Below the pieces are notes generated by a model, which was not told where the DNA came from, did no database searches, and worked only from the letters and a program-made list of their open reading frames with translations. From NCBI GenBank assembly GCA_003265975.1, contig QFBU01000001.1, forward strand, positions 1 to 64,000: a stretch of DNA of 64,000 bases, written 5' to 3'. The DNA comes from Candidatus Marinamargulisbacteria bacterium SCGC AAA071-K20. GTDB taxonomy: Bacteria > Margulisbacteria > Marinamargulisbacteria > GCA-2716485 > AAA071-K20. Position numbers and translations under genes: made by a program. Shown in pieces: positions 47,776 through 56,541 of this stretch (position 1 is the stretch's first letter; each line of letters opens with the position of its first letter).

Positions 47776-47799
47776 GACCAGATTGGTCTAGTATATAAT
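47776..47799 (+). promoter_or_regulatory. ilvE promoter with embedded operator-like palindrome
   Basis: TATAAT at 47794-47799 has a weak -35 (TTGCAC, 47770-47775) at 18 nt. Between them GACCA-GAT-TGGTC (47776-47788) is a perfect 5-bp inverted repeat, placed where a bound repressor would block polymerase. No regulator gene is adjacent. Confidence 0.45.
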
Positions 47800-47827
47800 C
47801 GAAAAAATAATATTTAGGGGTGCTTAC

Positions 47828-48745
47828 TTGAAAACAACAGAATTTATTTGGAAAAATGGGAAACTTGTTCCATGGGCTGAAGCTACAACGCATGTTTTGT
47901 CACATGCATTACATTACGGTACCGGCGTATTTGAAGGTGTCAGAGCTTATGACACTGCAAACGGGCCTTCAATTTTTCGTGCCAAACTACACTTTGATAG
48001 ACTTATCGACTCAGCAAAAATCATTGAAATGAAATCACTTTTCACCTCAACGCAACTATTAGATGCCACTAAAGATTTAATTGTACAAAATAAATTGAAA
48101 TCTTGTTATATTCGTCCACTTTTATATTTTGGTTATGGTGAAATGGGTCTTAACCCTGGAAACAATCCAGTAGACGCTGTTATTGCTGCTTGGGAATGGG
48201 GTACTTACCTAGGTGAAGAAGGACTAAAGAATGGAATTCGTTGCAAAATAAGTTCTTGGGCTAGGCTAGATAGTCGCATTATGCCACCATTAGCAAAGAG
48301 TACTGCAAATTATTTAAATTCGGCGCTTGCTAAAAGAGAAGCTGTTTCTTGTGGTTTTGATGAAGCCATCTTGTTAAATATTAATGGCACCATTGCTGAG
48401 GGTCCTGGAGAAAATTTATTTTTAGTAAAAAATGGATGTCTTTATACAAACTCTGCTGCTGATTGTGCATTGCAAGGCATTACATCTCAATCAATTATTC
48501 AGGTCGCAAAAGACCTGGGCATTCCTTTCGAATATAAAAGTATGATTCGTGACGAGCTTTTTTTAGCAGATGAACTTTTCTTTACAGGTACGGCCGCTGA
48601 AGTTACACCCATTCGAGAAATTGATGGGCGTATTATAGGTAGTGGTAAACGCGGGTCTATTACCGAGACTATTCAAAACAAGTTTTTTGAAATAGTTTCT
48701 GGAAAAGATACAAAGTATTCAGACTGGCTCACGCCCTGCTCTTAG
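47828..48745 (+). CDS. ilvE: Branched-chain amino acid aminotransferase
   Basis: 305-residue fold-type IV PLP enzyme that interconverts Leu, Ile, Val and their 2-oxo acids with glutamate. HALHYGTGVFEGVRAY opens the active site. The PLP Lys lies in PPLAKSTANYLNSALAK; GFDEAILLNINGTIAEGPGENLF and FTGTAAEVTPI are typical. The start is TTG 47828 with AGGGG 7 nt upstream; no in-frame ATG lies near that would preserve the N-terminal strand. It is convergent with the next gene, 6 bp away. Confidence 0.94.
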   Translation: MKTTEFIWKNGKLVPWAEATTHVLSHALHYGTGVFEGVRAYDTANGPSIFRAKLHFDRLIDSAKIIEMKSLFTSTQLLDATKDLIVQNKLKSCYIRPLLYFGYGEMGLNPGNNPVDAVIAAWEWGTYLGEEGLKNGIRCKISSWARLDSRIMPPLAKSTANYLNSALAKREAVSCGFDEAILLNINGTIAEGPGENLFLVKNGCLYTNSAADCALQGITSQSIIQVAKDLGIPFEYKSMIRDELFLADELFFTGTAAEVTPIREIDGRIIGSGKRGSITETIQNKFFEIVSGKDTKYSDWLTPCS

Positions 48746-48751
48746 GATGAA

Positions 48752-50236
48752 TTAAGACGTTCCTTTTAAAGTTTCATTCTTGATTATCAAGGGACTTGAA
48801 TCGGTGTTAATAATTTTGACATCCCCTACTAAAGTCACATTTTCTTCAAATCTTACGTCACCCTCTATCGACAGTGAATTACAATCAAGCATGTTAGGAA
48901 TAGCCTTAAAACGTGTGTTAAAGTCGTGTACCGTTTTATAGTGATCGTCTAGTGAAACCATCGGCACAGCAGTTCTTGACGGATCCAATCTAGGTATATT
49001 TAAACTATCTAAAGAGAACAATGAGGATTGCAACAATAATAAATCATTAGTTTTCTTAACTGGCAAAAACCGGTCTCTACCCACTACAATCACGCCAACA
49101 TTCTTAAAGTTTTCAATGGCAGCTCCCATTGCTGTTTCTAATTGTATTATAGACTTATTATCTACTGTTTTAGGGTTTACTATTAATGGCAGTTCCATTG
49201 GACTTTTTTCAAGACTCTTTTTTAAAGCTTTTAAATTTATCCATAAAGAATTGGTATTAAATATTGTAAACTTGTTAATATCTTCAAATTCATTAATATG
49301 TGCATCTGGAACTTGAGCTCGTTCTAGAAGTGTAAGTCTTCCATTATTAGTTACGATTGTCCCCCCTTTAACATCCATCTTAGTTTTAGGTGCTGTTTCA
49401 ATTAAAAAATCTTTTTTGTCAGAAATCATTACGCCAAGTAGAGAACGATCGACAACGGCCCCTAAATTATCAACGTTTGAAATAAATATAATTTCTTTTC
49501 CACTTTCTATCAGTTTGTCTAGAAGGCCACTGTCATAAAGTGCCTGGTATACACTCCCATGCCCAGGGGGATTCCATTCTGATTCTTCTTCTGATGTCTC
49601 AAAAGGGAGGCCTGAGTTTTTATCAATCCTTGGGAACACTTCTTGCTCATAGGTATAAATATCTGTTGAGTTTTGACAAGCTACCCACTCTGAGGTTTCG
49701 CCACTGGTGTTAAAACTATTCATCAAAATCAAAGGGATTTTGCAGTTAAAAGTAGAGTTAACTGCTTGGATTTGAGAAAAAGTTATATCAAGAAAGTTTT
49801 TTGAACCAGCAACAGTAATCATGGCCTTAGGGCCGTTACACCCCATAGAAGTACCTAAGCCTCCATTAACTTTTAAAATAGCAACTTTATTAAGATTGTC
49901 TTGCCCTATTTGTTTAATTTCATTTGGTAGAGACTCAAGAAATAGTAATGAGTCTTTATTAGGGGCCTCAATGGCTTTCCAAGAGAGCTTTCTAATTGGG
50001 TCAACTAAGTAATTAATATACAGTCTAATAAATGTAAACTTTTGAGCTTCTGAAATAGGCTTTACTACTAATTTTGACATAAACTTCTGTAAAGTATTTT
50101 CAAGTCTAGAAAATACCAGTTTGAACTGAGATTCTGTTGCACTTTGTAAAACCCGTTTTAGAGACTGCTTACAACTCTCAGAAAGATTAACATGTATACT
50201 GCATAGTTTAATGATTTCATCCATATTTTTTGACAT
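48752..50236 (-). CDS. UTP--glucose-1-phosphate uridylyltransferase, UDPGP (eukaryote-like) family
   Basis: 494 residues. The nucleotide loop VNGGLGTSMGCNGPKAMI, the segment EWNPPGHGSVYQAL, ISNVDNLGAVVD and the C-terminal left-handed beta-helix portion (GDVRFEENVTLVGDVKI) identify the UDPGP family found mainly in eukaryotes, not the ~290-residue bacterial GalU family. It makes UDP-glucose for polysaccharide and glycolipid synthesis. TGGAG lies ~6 nt before the ATG. It is divergent from pckA. A UDP-N-acetylglucosamine pyrophosphorylase of the same superfamily is less likely, since the GTSMG loop is typical of glucose enzymes. Confidence 0.88.
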   Translation of the reverse strand: MSKNMDEIIKLCSIHVNLSESCKQSLKRVLQSATESQFKLVFSRLENTLQKFMSKLVVKPISEAQKFTFIRLYINYLVDPIRKLSWKAIEAPNKDSLLFLESLPNEIKQIGQDNLNKVAILKVNGGLGTSMGCNGPKAMITVAGSKNFLDITFSQIQAVNSTFNCKIPLILMNSFNTSGETSEWVACQNSTDIYTYEQEVFPRIDKNSGLPFETSEEESEWNPPGHGSVYQALYDSGLLDKLIESGKEIIFISNVDNLGAVVDRSLLGVMISDKKDFLIETAPKTKMDVKGGTIVTNNGRLTLLERAQVPDAHINEFEDINKFTIFNTNSLWINLKALKKSLEKSPMELPLIVNPKTVDNKSIIQLETAMGAAIENFKNVGVIVVGRDRFLPVKKTNDLLLLQSSLFSLDSLNIPRLDPSRTAVPMVSLDDHYKTVHDFNTRFKAIPNMLDCNSLSIEGDVRFEENVTLVGDVKIINTDSSPLIIKNETLKGTS

Positions 50237-50332
50237 TATTACTCCATTTTAACAATATTTTGGTCTAGTTGTTTTTTTAAACTCTAGCACTAGAATATCA
50301 AATTCACTTTTAAGTTCAACTATGTTATTCTA

Positions 50333-50354
50333 CTGAGCATATTTTTATACTCAG
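50333..50354 (+). promoter_or_regulatory. 5' leader hairpin before pckA
   Basis: CTGAGcATA (50333-50341) pairs with TATaCTCAG (50346-50354), with one mismatch, around a T-rich loop. Its 3' arm touches the AGAGGAG ribosome binding site (50353-50359). It could modulate translation or be part of an operator. Confidence 0.35.
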
Positions 50355-50367
50355 AGGAGCACTCTCA

Positions 50368-51984
50368 ATGACCGCTAAATCAATTAATTCAATCACCGAA
50401 ATATACGGCATTTCAGATACAAAAGAGATCTTTCATAACCTATCATATGATGACTTATTTTTACATGAAACAGATTCTCAACTTCAAGGCTTCGAAAAAG
50501 GCCATTTAACTAGTTCAGGGACTATCTCCGTTGATACAGGGAAATTTACAGGAAGATCCGCAAAAGATAAATATATAGTTCGTCAGGAAGATACCGAGAA
50601 TGATATTTGGTGGGAAGCTGAAGGATCAACAAACAAACCACTTAGCGAAGATGCCTGGGCTCACTTAAAAGATATTTCTGTAAAAGAGTTGTCTGGTAAA
50701 AAGCTTTATATTATGGACGGGTTTTGTGGCGCTAATAAAGAAACTCGACTTTCAGTTAGACTTGTAACTGAAGTCGCCTGGCAAGCTCATTTCTTCAAAA
50801 ATATGTTTATTGCTCCTTCAGAAGAAGAGTTAGAAAACTTTACTCCTGATTTTACTATTTTAAATGCATGCAAAGGTCATTGTGATGACTTTGAAAAACA
50901 TGGCCTACGGTCAGACGTATTTGTAGCATTTAACTTAAAAGAAAGAATGCAGCTAATTGGTGGAACTTGGTATGGTGGAGAAATGAAAAAAGGGATTTTT
51001 TCAATTATGAACTTCTTTTTACCACTTCAAAAGATTGGTGCCTTACATTGCTCTTCTAATATGGGAGAAAATGGAGATGTTGCTTTATTTTTTGGTCTTT
51101 CCGGAACAGGTAAAACGACGCTCTCTGCAGATCCAAAGCGTAAGCTTATTGGAGACGATGAACATGGTTGGGATAATGATGGAATCTTTAACTTTGAGGG
51201 TGGATGCTACGCAAAGACAATTGATTTGACTGAAGAAAAGGAACCCGATATTTATAATGCGATTAAACGCAATGCACTCCTTGAAAATGTGGTAATTAAC
51301 GAAGATAGTACCGTTGATTATGCATCAAATACTAAAACTGAAAACACTAGAGTTAGTTACCCTATTAATCATATAGATAATATTGTTAAACCTACTTCTA
51401 AAGGTGGACATGCTAATAAGATAATTTTCTTAACCTGTGATGCTTATGGAGTACTCCCACCAGTATCTAAATTAACCAGTGAACAGGCAATGTATCAATA
51501 CCTTAGTGGTTATACTGCAAAAGTAGCTGGAACTGAATTAGGGGTAACAGAACCGACAGCTACATTCTCAGCATGTTTTGGATCTCCTTTTTTAACAGTA
51601 CACCCAACGTTATATGCTGATATATTAGGACAAAAGATGGATGAGCATAATGCTGATGCCTATCTTGTAAATACAGGATGGAGTGGTGGAGCATATGGAG
51701 TAGGAAGTCGTATAAACTTACCAAATACAAGAGCTATAATAGATGCTATTTTAGATGGGTCTATTGAAACTGTAGATTTTGAAAATTTTGAATGTTTCAA
51801 CTTCCAAATTCCAAAGGCCCTACCTGGTGTAGATGCTGGAATTCTTAACCCAAGAAATACATGGTCTAATACAGAAGCCTTCGACCAAATGAGAACTAAG
51901 CTGGCTAAGCAATTTAAAGAAAACTTTAAAATATTTACATCAAATGAAAAAGGTAAAGCGCTAGAATTAGTCGGTCCTAATTAA
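50368..51984 (+). CDS. pckA: Phosphoenolpyruvate carboxykinase (ATP)
   Basis: 538 residues. It converts oxaloacetate and ATP to PEP in gluconeogenesis, or the reverse in fermentation. The kinase-1a P-loop is [16 protein letters not shown], followed by the metal-binding LIGDDEHGW; substrate motifs [12 protein letters not shown] and [15 protein letters not shown] are intact. The ATP-dependent class is shown by the P-loop and overall length. AGAGGAG precedes the ATG by 8 nt. It is monocistronic and convergent with prs. Confidence 0.97.
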   Translation: MTAKSINSITEIYGISDTKEIFHNLSYDDLFLHETDSQLQGFEKGHLTSSGTISVDTGKFTGRSAKDKYIVRQEDTENDIWWEAEGSTNKPLSEDAWAHLKDISVKELSGKKLYIMDGFCGANKETRLSVRLVTEVAWQAHFFKNMFIAPSEEELENFTPDFTILNACKGHCDDFEKHGLRSDVFVAFNLKERMQLIGGTWYGGEMKKGIFSIMNFFLPLQKIGALHCSSNMGENGDVALFFGLSGTGKTTLSADPKRKLIGDDEHGWDNDGIFNFEGGCYAKTIDLTEEKEPDIYNAIKRNALLENVVINEDSTVDYASNTKTENTRVSYPINHIDNIVKPTSKGGHANKIIFLTCDAYGVLPPVSKLTSEQAMYQYLSGYTAKVAGTELGVTEPTATFSACFGSPFLTVHPTLYADILGQKMDEHNADAYLVNTGWSGGAYGVGSRINLPNTRAIIDAILDGSIETVDFENFECFNFQIPKALPGVDAGILNPRNTWSNTEAFDQMRTKLAKQFKENFKIFTSNEKGKALELVGPN

Positions 51985-52110
51985 GAATTTCAAATAAAGG
52001 CTTAAAAGAAATGGACTGATTGCACGAAGCAATAGTGACTTTACAGGGTATTTATTCTGAGCATTTTTTTTGAAATTATTTTTTTAATATCTAGAGCTAT
52101 CCAACAAATT

Positions 52111-52168
52111 ATTTCAAGAAAAAGGCAATAAATTAATGCCCACCAATTCTTCTTTGGCTTCTTGAAAT
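52111..52168. repeat. Inverted repeat between convergent pckA and prs
   Basis: ATTTCAAGAA (52111-52120) and TTCTTGAAAT (52159-52168) form a perfect 10-bp inverted repeat with a 38-bp interior that itself contains GGCA/TGCC arms (52124-52127, 52137-52140). The rest of 51985-52173 shows no gene or tRNA. It may be a structured 3' end or terminator for both genes. Confidence 0.45.
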
Positions 52169-52173
52169 GGATC

Positions 52174-53124
52174 TTAATTAAATAGAGAAGTTATAGACTT
52201 TTTTTCGTAGTTTCTTTTGATGGCTTCGGCTAATATAGGTGCCGTTGAAAGTACCTTTAGCCCCTCAAAATGTTTACTTGGAGGAAGTGGCAGCGTGTTA
52301 GTAACTACTACTTCTTTTATTCCGGCTAGTGAGAGTCTTTCAACTGCAGGCCCGGAAAATACAGGATGCGTTGTTGCAAGATAAATGTCTTTACATCCAA
52401 AGTTTCTTAAAGCCGCTAGTCCAGATGTTACTGACCCTGCGGTGTCTACCATATCATCAACAATTAAAAGATTTTTGCCTCTAACTTTACCTACTACATT
52501 TGTGATTTCTGCAACGTTATGATCAGGTCTTGTTTTATGCATAATAGCAAGCTTTGCTCCTAGTCTATCACCCAGTTTTTTAGCAAACTTTGCACGACCC
52601 GTGTCGGGTGCTACAACTACGAGATCAGGAATTTCAAGTTTTCCAAAATATTCAGCGAATAAAGGAAGTGCTGTTAGATGATCAACTGGTTGAGAGAAAA
52701 ACCCTTGTATTTGGTCAGCATGGAGATCCATAGTAATTAGTCGATCAAGTCCTACAGCTGTCATCAAATCAGCAATCAAACGGCTACTGATTGGCTCTCT
52801 TGGTGCTGACTTCTTGTCTTGTCTTGCATATCCGAAGTAAGGAATAATAACGTGTATCTTTGTTGCAGATGACCTTCTTAGGGCATCCATCATAAGAAAT
52901 AGCTCCATATAGTCGTCATTAGGGTATTCACCAATTGTTTGTACGATGTAAGCCTCTAGGCCTCTAATATTCTCTTCAATTCGTGCATAGCTTTCACCAC
53001 AACTAAATTTTGAGAGATGTATTTCTCCGAGTTGTATACCTAGTTGATCTGCTATTTCCTTACCAAGTGCAGGATGAGCAGAGCCACAAAATAATCGCAT
53101 ATTAGAAAATCGGTCTTTGTCCAT
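52174..53124 (-). CDS. prs: Ribose-phosphate pyrophosphokinase
   Basis: 316 residues. It makes PRPP from ribose-5-phosphate and ATP, feeding the purine, pyrimidine, His, Trp and NAD pathways represented in this window. LFCGSAHPALGKEIADQLG opens the protein. PYFGYARQDKKSAPREPISS is the ATP flexible loop, TMDLHADQIQGFF a catalytic segment, and VDDMVDTAGSVTSG the PRPP-binding loop. The ATG lacks a Shine-Dalgarno and lies 9 nt after a -10; see the promoter entry. Confidence 0.96.
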   Translation of the reverse strand: MDKDRFSNMRLFCGSAHPALGKEIADQLGIQLGEIHLSKFSCGESYARIEENIRGLEAYIVQTIGEYPNDDYMELFLMMDALRRSSATKIHVIIPYFGYARQDKKSAPREPISSRLIADLMTAVGLDRLITMDLHADQIQGFFSQPVDHLTALPLFAEYFGKLEIPDLVVVAPDTGRAKFAKKLGDRLGAKLAIMHKTRPDHNVAEITNVVGKVRGKNLLIVDDMVDTAGSVTSGLAALRNFGCKDIYLATTHPVFSGPAVERLSLAGIKEVVVTNTLPLPPSKHFEGLKVLSTAPILAEAIKRNYEKKSITSLFN

Positions 53125-53133
53125 AGAAGAAGA

Positions 53134-53162
53134 AGTATAAAAGAGCTTTATTTAAGCGTCAA
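53134..53162 (-). promoter_or_regulatory. Sigma-70 promoter of prs
   Basis: On the minus strand, TTGACG (53157-53162), a 17-nt spacer and TATACT (53134-53139), each five of six to consensus. The -10 ends 9 nt before the ATG at 53124, so the transcript should start at or within 2-3 nt of the start codon. Confidence 0.65.
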
Positions 53163-53169
53163 TCAATAG

Positions 53170-54486
53170 TTATTTTTTAGGCTCTTCATTTTTCAATTTG
53201 AACACACTAGAGACTTTTTGAATTGCAAAAAACTCTTCCTTGTTTAAATCAATTTTTAAAAGATGACACGAAATAGTATCGGTATTATCCTTTTTGACTT
53301 TAACGTCTCCTGAGAATTGCACAAGATTTTTGGGGTCGTCATAAACCATTTTTAGACAGGTTACTTTTTTATCATTTTGATTAACTTCTACCTGCCCCCA
53401 TAATTCTAATTTTTTTGAAGTCGCATTAAATGTAAGGTGCCTGGCATTTACTGTAACAGGGCGCTCTAAACTTTCTTTTATATCGTCATTACTAAAGTCT
53501 TCGGAATCTTTGGTTAATAGCCAAGAAAGGGAGTCTGCGGTCACTTGAACTTTTCCGCTTAATTCATAATAGTCATTCTTTTTATTATAATGCCCATAAT
53601 CGGCTCTAAAAGTTTTATTTTTTTGGATGACACTAACATTTCCTGAAACAGTGACTATGTCATTTTCGTGTACAGAAGAATAAGACATCGAATTACATAA
53701 AAGTAGGGTTTCAGATTCTTTTAAATCTCTTTCTCGCTCATCAATAGCTACATTCTTTGTAACCTCTACTACCCTTCTCGCTTCAACACCGCCAGAAATA
53801 TAAGAATATTCTTCATCAATATAAATTGTCATTTTGTTACCAGTTACTTCATAATGATCTGTTTTCATTACAAATCCACCCTCAATAAATCCAATATTTT
53901 TATCATTATCAATTTCAATTCCTTCATTTGGATAGATAATAGCGTCTTCCTGCGTAATAACAACGTTCTTAGTCAGAAAAGTTTTCTTAGTGTTTGAATA
54001 ATATCTAAGTTCATCTGAAGTGATTGTAATGGTTTTAGCTGACTGATTTTCTTTACCTGTAGGCTTATGAGAATTCAGACTAAAAGAAACCCTGTCTTGG
54101 CGTTTTTTAAAATGAGCTACAATATTGTCTATAGCAGTTAAGGTTTTACTTTTAGTATTAACCCTTACTTTTCCAGCTTGAAGCTTGTCTACAATAACTT
54201 TTCCATTCGAATCAAAGAGTTGCCCATAACTTATTTTGGTGCCTCTAAATAAATATTTACTACGTCCAGTCCAGACATATTCAGCCTTAATTAACCAACT
54301 TAATTTACCGTCTTTATACCCAGTTATAGTTGATCCTTTAATTTCAACAGCCTTAGGGTTGTAGTCATACTCTGTATCTTTCTCAAAATATGCGGGAATA
54401 ATTAATGCTGAAAGAAAAACAATTACAAAGGTCCATGCGTATTTCTTAGCAGAAAACTTTTTAAGAAAATTACTTCCGAAGGACAT
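53170..54486 (-). CDS. Fused LptC/LptA-like LPS transport protein
   Basis: 438 residues. One N-terminal membrane anchor (AWTFVIVFLSALIIPAYF) precedes an LptC-like beta-jellyroll (about residues 40-140; pattern GxxTGYKDGKLSWLIKAEYV). Two or more OstA/LptA-like segments follow (ITSDELRYYSNTKKTFLTKN, VTGNKMTIYIDEEYSYISGG, FRADYGHYNKKNDYYELSG). In the Lpt system LptC and LptA form the periplasmic bridge that carries LPS from LptBFG to LptD. Both parts appear in one chain here. The gene is 2 nt after the slt gene, in the purine operon. lptB, F, G, D are not in the window. Confidence 0.85.
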   Translation of the reverse strand: MSFGSNFLKKFSAKKYAWTFVIVFLSALIIPAYFEKDTEYDYNPKAVEIKGSTITGYKDGKLSWLIKAEYVWTGRSKYLFRGTKISYGQLFDSNGKVIVDKLQAGKVRVNTKSKTLTAIDNIVAHFKKRQDRVSFSLNSHKPTGKENQSAKTITITSDELRYYSNTKKTFLTKNVVITQEDAIIYPNEGIEIDNDKNIGFIEGGFVMKTDHYEVTGNKMTIYIDEEYSYISGGVEARRVVEVTKNVAIDERERDLKESETLLLCNSMSYSSVHENDIVTVSGNVSVIQKNKTFRADYGHYNKKNDYYELSGKVQVTADSLSWLLTKDSEDFSNDDIKESLERPVTVNARHLTFNATSKKLELWGQVEVNQNDKKVTCLKMVYDDPKNLVQFSGDVKVKKDNTDTISCHLLKIDLNKEEFFAIQKVSSVFKLKNEEPKK

Positions 54487-54488
54487 GG

Positions 54489-56540
54489 TTAAATTTTACC
54501 ATGGTATAACACTCGATACATGACGTAGGAGTCGAGTACTCTTTGGATGTATTCAGATGATTCTCTGTCTTTAATTTGCAAGAGCTCCTCGTAAGTTGTT
54601 AATGGGTTTTGAATTAAGTAATTTCTCGCAATTGAAGCATTTTTATGAAAAGCCATTAATGATAAATAAATATTCCCATCGAAAAGTCTGTACAGCTCGC
54701 TAAAATAAAATATTCCATAAGAAATATTTTTTTCGGCTTCTAATAACTGAGAGCTTCCATACCAATGATGACCAAGTCTAAAGGCATATTCTTTTATTGA
54801 CTGGGGCTCCAACCTGAATAATCCAAATTTATTATCTACTTTAGAGTTGGCAGAAAATTGACTTTCTTCTCTAATAATTGCTAGTAACAAATATGGGTCA
54901 AGTTCAAAATTTTGCGATTCCTTTTTTATTTGCTCTAAATGGGCTATAGGATATAAATAGGGCACAAAGTACCCCGGAATTTCTTTTCTTGATTGTTTAG
55001 CAAGGGATCTTAAATTTGTTAACTCATCTATGACAAGATAAAACTGCTTTTGAGCGTACATAAGCTTAATTTTTTCGTACCATGCCTTATAGTCTAGTGG
55101 CACTTCCTGATTAATTCGATAAGACAACCTTTGAATAACTAAATCTTGAAGGCCCACTTGCTTTAAAAATAGACTTTTTTCATCTCGAAGAGGTATTGGA
55201 TCTAAAGTATATCGATTTAAATGCTGCACACTATTAAAGCTTAATACAAACGTTTTGAGTAAGTCGGCCCATTCAGAATCTTGTTTAGGATAGTAAGAAA
55301 CCATCCCCTTGTATTGATTAATAATTAGCCGAACCGTCATTGGGTTATTAATTAGATTAGTTAACGTCGATTCCAAGGCCTCTGGTTTACTATAATGAAG
55401 TAACTTAGACTGGGTTTCTTCCCAATTTAACTGGTGGTAGTATCGGCTGCTTGAGTATTTTGTATGAAAGGTTGCTTTGATCTCATCGTATTTTTTATTC
55501 AAATGTTTTTTATAATATAGTTTTGCTAAAAGGTAATACCCACGAGTAACAATGTTTCTTTCTCTGTTCCTGTTCTTAATTAAGCCTATATAGACTTCTT
55601 CAGCCTCCATATAAAATTGTTTTTTTTCTAGTGAGAGACCTAAATAAAGTAAACTTAAATCTCTTGTTTTTCTTTTATTTGACTTTTCTATAACTTCTTT
55701 AAAAAGTGGGATTGATTTTTCATACCTATATTGATGATAATTAGTCATAGCTAAAATAAACTTCACCTCATTTATTTTATGATACTTCGGATACTCTTTA
55801 AGCATAAAGCTAGCTTGATTTGTGACTTTTTTATAATATTGTTGTCGAAATAAAGACCTTAGATATACTAAGTGCTCTTTTGCATCGTAAAAACAGTCTT
55901 CAATGCTCAAATGTTTTCTAAAGGCAATATTTATCCGCCCCCATAACTGGTCGTGAGGATCTTCTTGAGGAAATTTTTGAATTAACTGTCCGTACAGCTT
56001 CATTACTTCAGATGACCGACGTTCAATGATTGAGAGTTCAATTAAAACCTTCAACCCTTCAATTTCAAGGAAAGAGTCACCCCCTTGTAGAACAAGCCTG
56101 TTAGCATGCTCTTTAACCTTATTAAAATTACCTCGTTGAAAATAAAATTTTGCCAAAAACAAGTGTGATCTTTTTGTTAAAAACTGATGTCCCGTTCTAC
56201 CTTTAATTTTCTTTAAAGACTTTAGACCTTCAATTGTATCACCTTGAATAAAATGGTTTTGAAACTCGACAAAATATAGCTCATCTATTTTTTTTAATTC
56301 TTTATCTAGTTTAAAATTGGGGTTACTTTCACCATCAATATTTAATAAAACTGTTCGAAAAATCATTTTCTTAGACTTTTCTATCTTTGTTTCAGCTTTA
56401 ATTAAATTAAGAGTTTCTAATGCCTTTTTTGGGTTGTGCTCATAATATAGAGACAGGGCGTCATTATATTTAGTAGAATTTTCTGCAAAAATTACTTGAC
56501 AGCTTAGAGCAAAAACAATGACAAGAAAACGACTTTTCAA
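54489..56540 (-). CDS. Slt70-like lytic transglycosylase with degenerate GLMQ motif
   Basis: 683 residues. Signal peptide MKSRFLVIVFALSCQVIFA is followed by a long superhelix of TPR-like helices (~residues 25-500). The C-terminal SLT domain has LLAIIREESQFSANSKVDN, keeping the catalytic Glu, but the usual GLMQLMP stretch reads FGLFRLEP. LGHHWYGSSQLLEAEKNISYG and AFHKNASIARNYL correspond to the rest of the fold. The altered motif could change activity. Its position between purH and lptCA (gaps of 1-2 nt) implies operon expression with purine genes. Confidence 0.85.
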   Translation of the reverse strand: MKSRFLVIVFALSCQVIFAENSTKYNDALSLYYEHNPKKALETLNLIKAETKIEKSKKMIFRTVLLNIDGESNPNFKLDKELKKIDELYFVEFQNHFIQGDTIEGLKSLKKIKGRTGHQFLTKRSHLFLAKFYFQRGNFNKVKEHANRLVLQGGDSFLEIEGLKVLIELSIIERRSSEVMKLYGQLIQKFPQEDPHDQLWGRINIAFRKHLSIEDCFYDAKEHLVYLRSLFRQQYYKKVTNQASFMLKEYPKYHKINEVKFILAMTNYHQYRYEKSIPLFKEVIEKSNKRKTRDLSLLYLGLSLEKKQFYMEAEEVYIGLIKNRNRERNIVTRGYYLLAKLYYKKHLNKKYDEIKATFHTKYSSSRYYHQLNWEETQSKLLHYSKPEALESTLTNLINNPMTVRLIINQYKGMVSYYPKQDSEWADLLKTFVLSFNSVQHLNRYTLDPIPLRDEKSLFLKQVGLQDLVIQRLSYRINQEVPLDYKAWYEKIKLMYAQKQFYLVIDELTNLRSLAKQSRKEIPGYFVPYLYPIAHLEQIKKESQNFELDPYLLLAIIREESQFSANSKVDNKFGLFRLEPQSIKEYAFRLGHHWYGSSQLLEAEKNISYGIFYFSELYRLFDGNIYLSLMAFHKNASIARNYLIQNPLTTYEELLQIKDRESSEYIQRVLDSYVMYRVLYHGKI

Positions 56541-56541
56541 C

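Noticed and set aside
51985..52173. Possible tRNA or small RNA gene between pckA and prs
   Set aside because: No cloverleaf or CCA end; only the inverted repeat noted separately.
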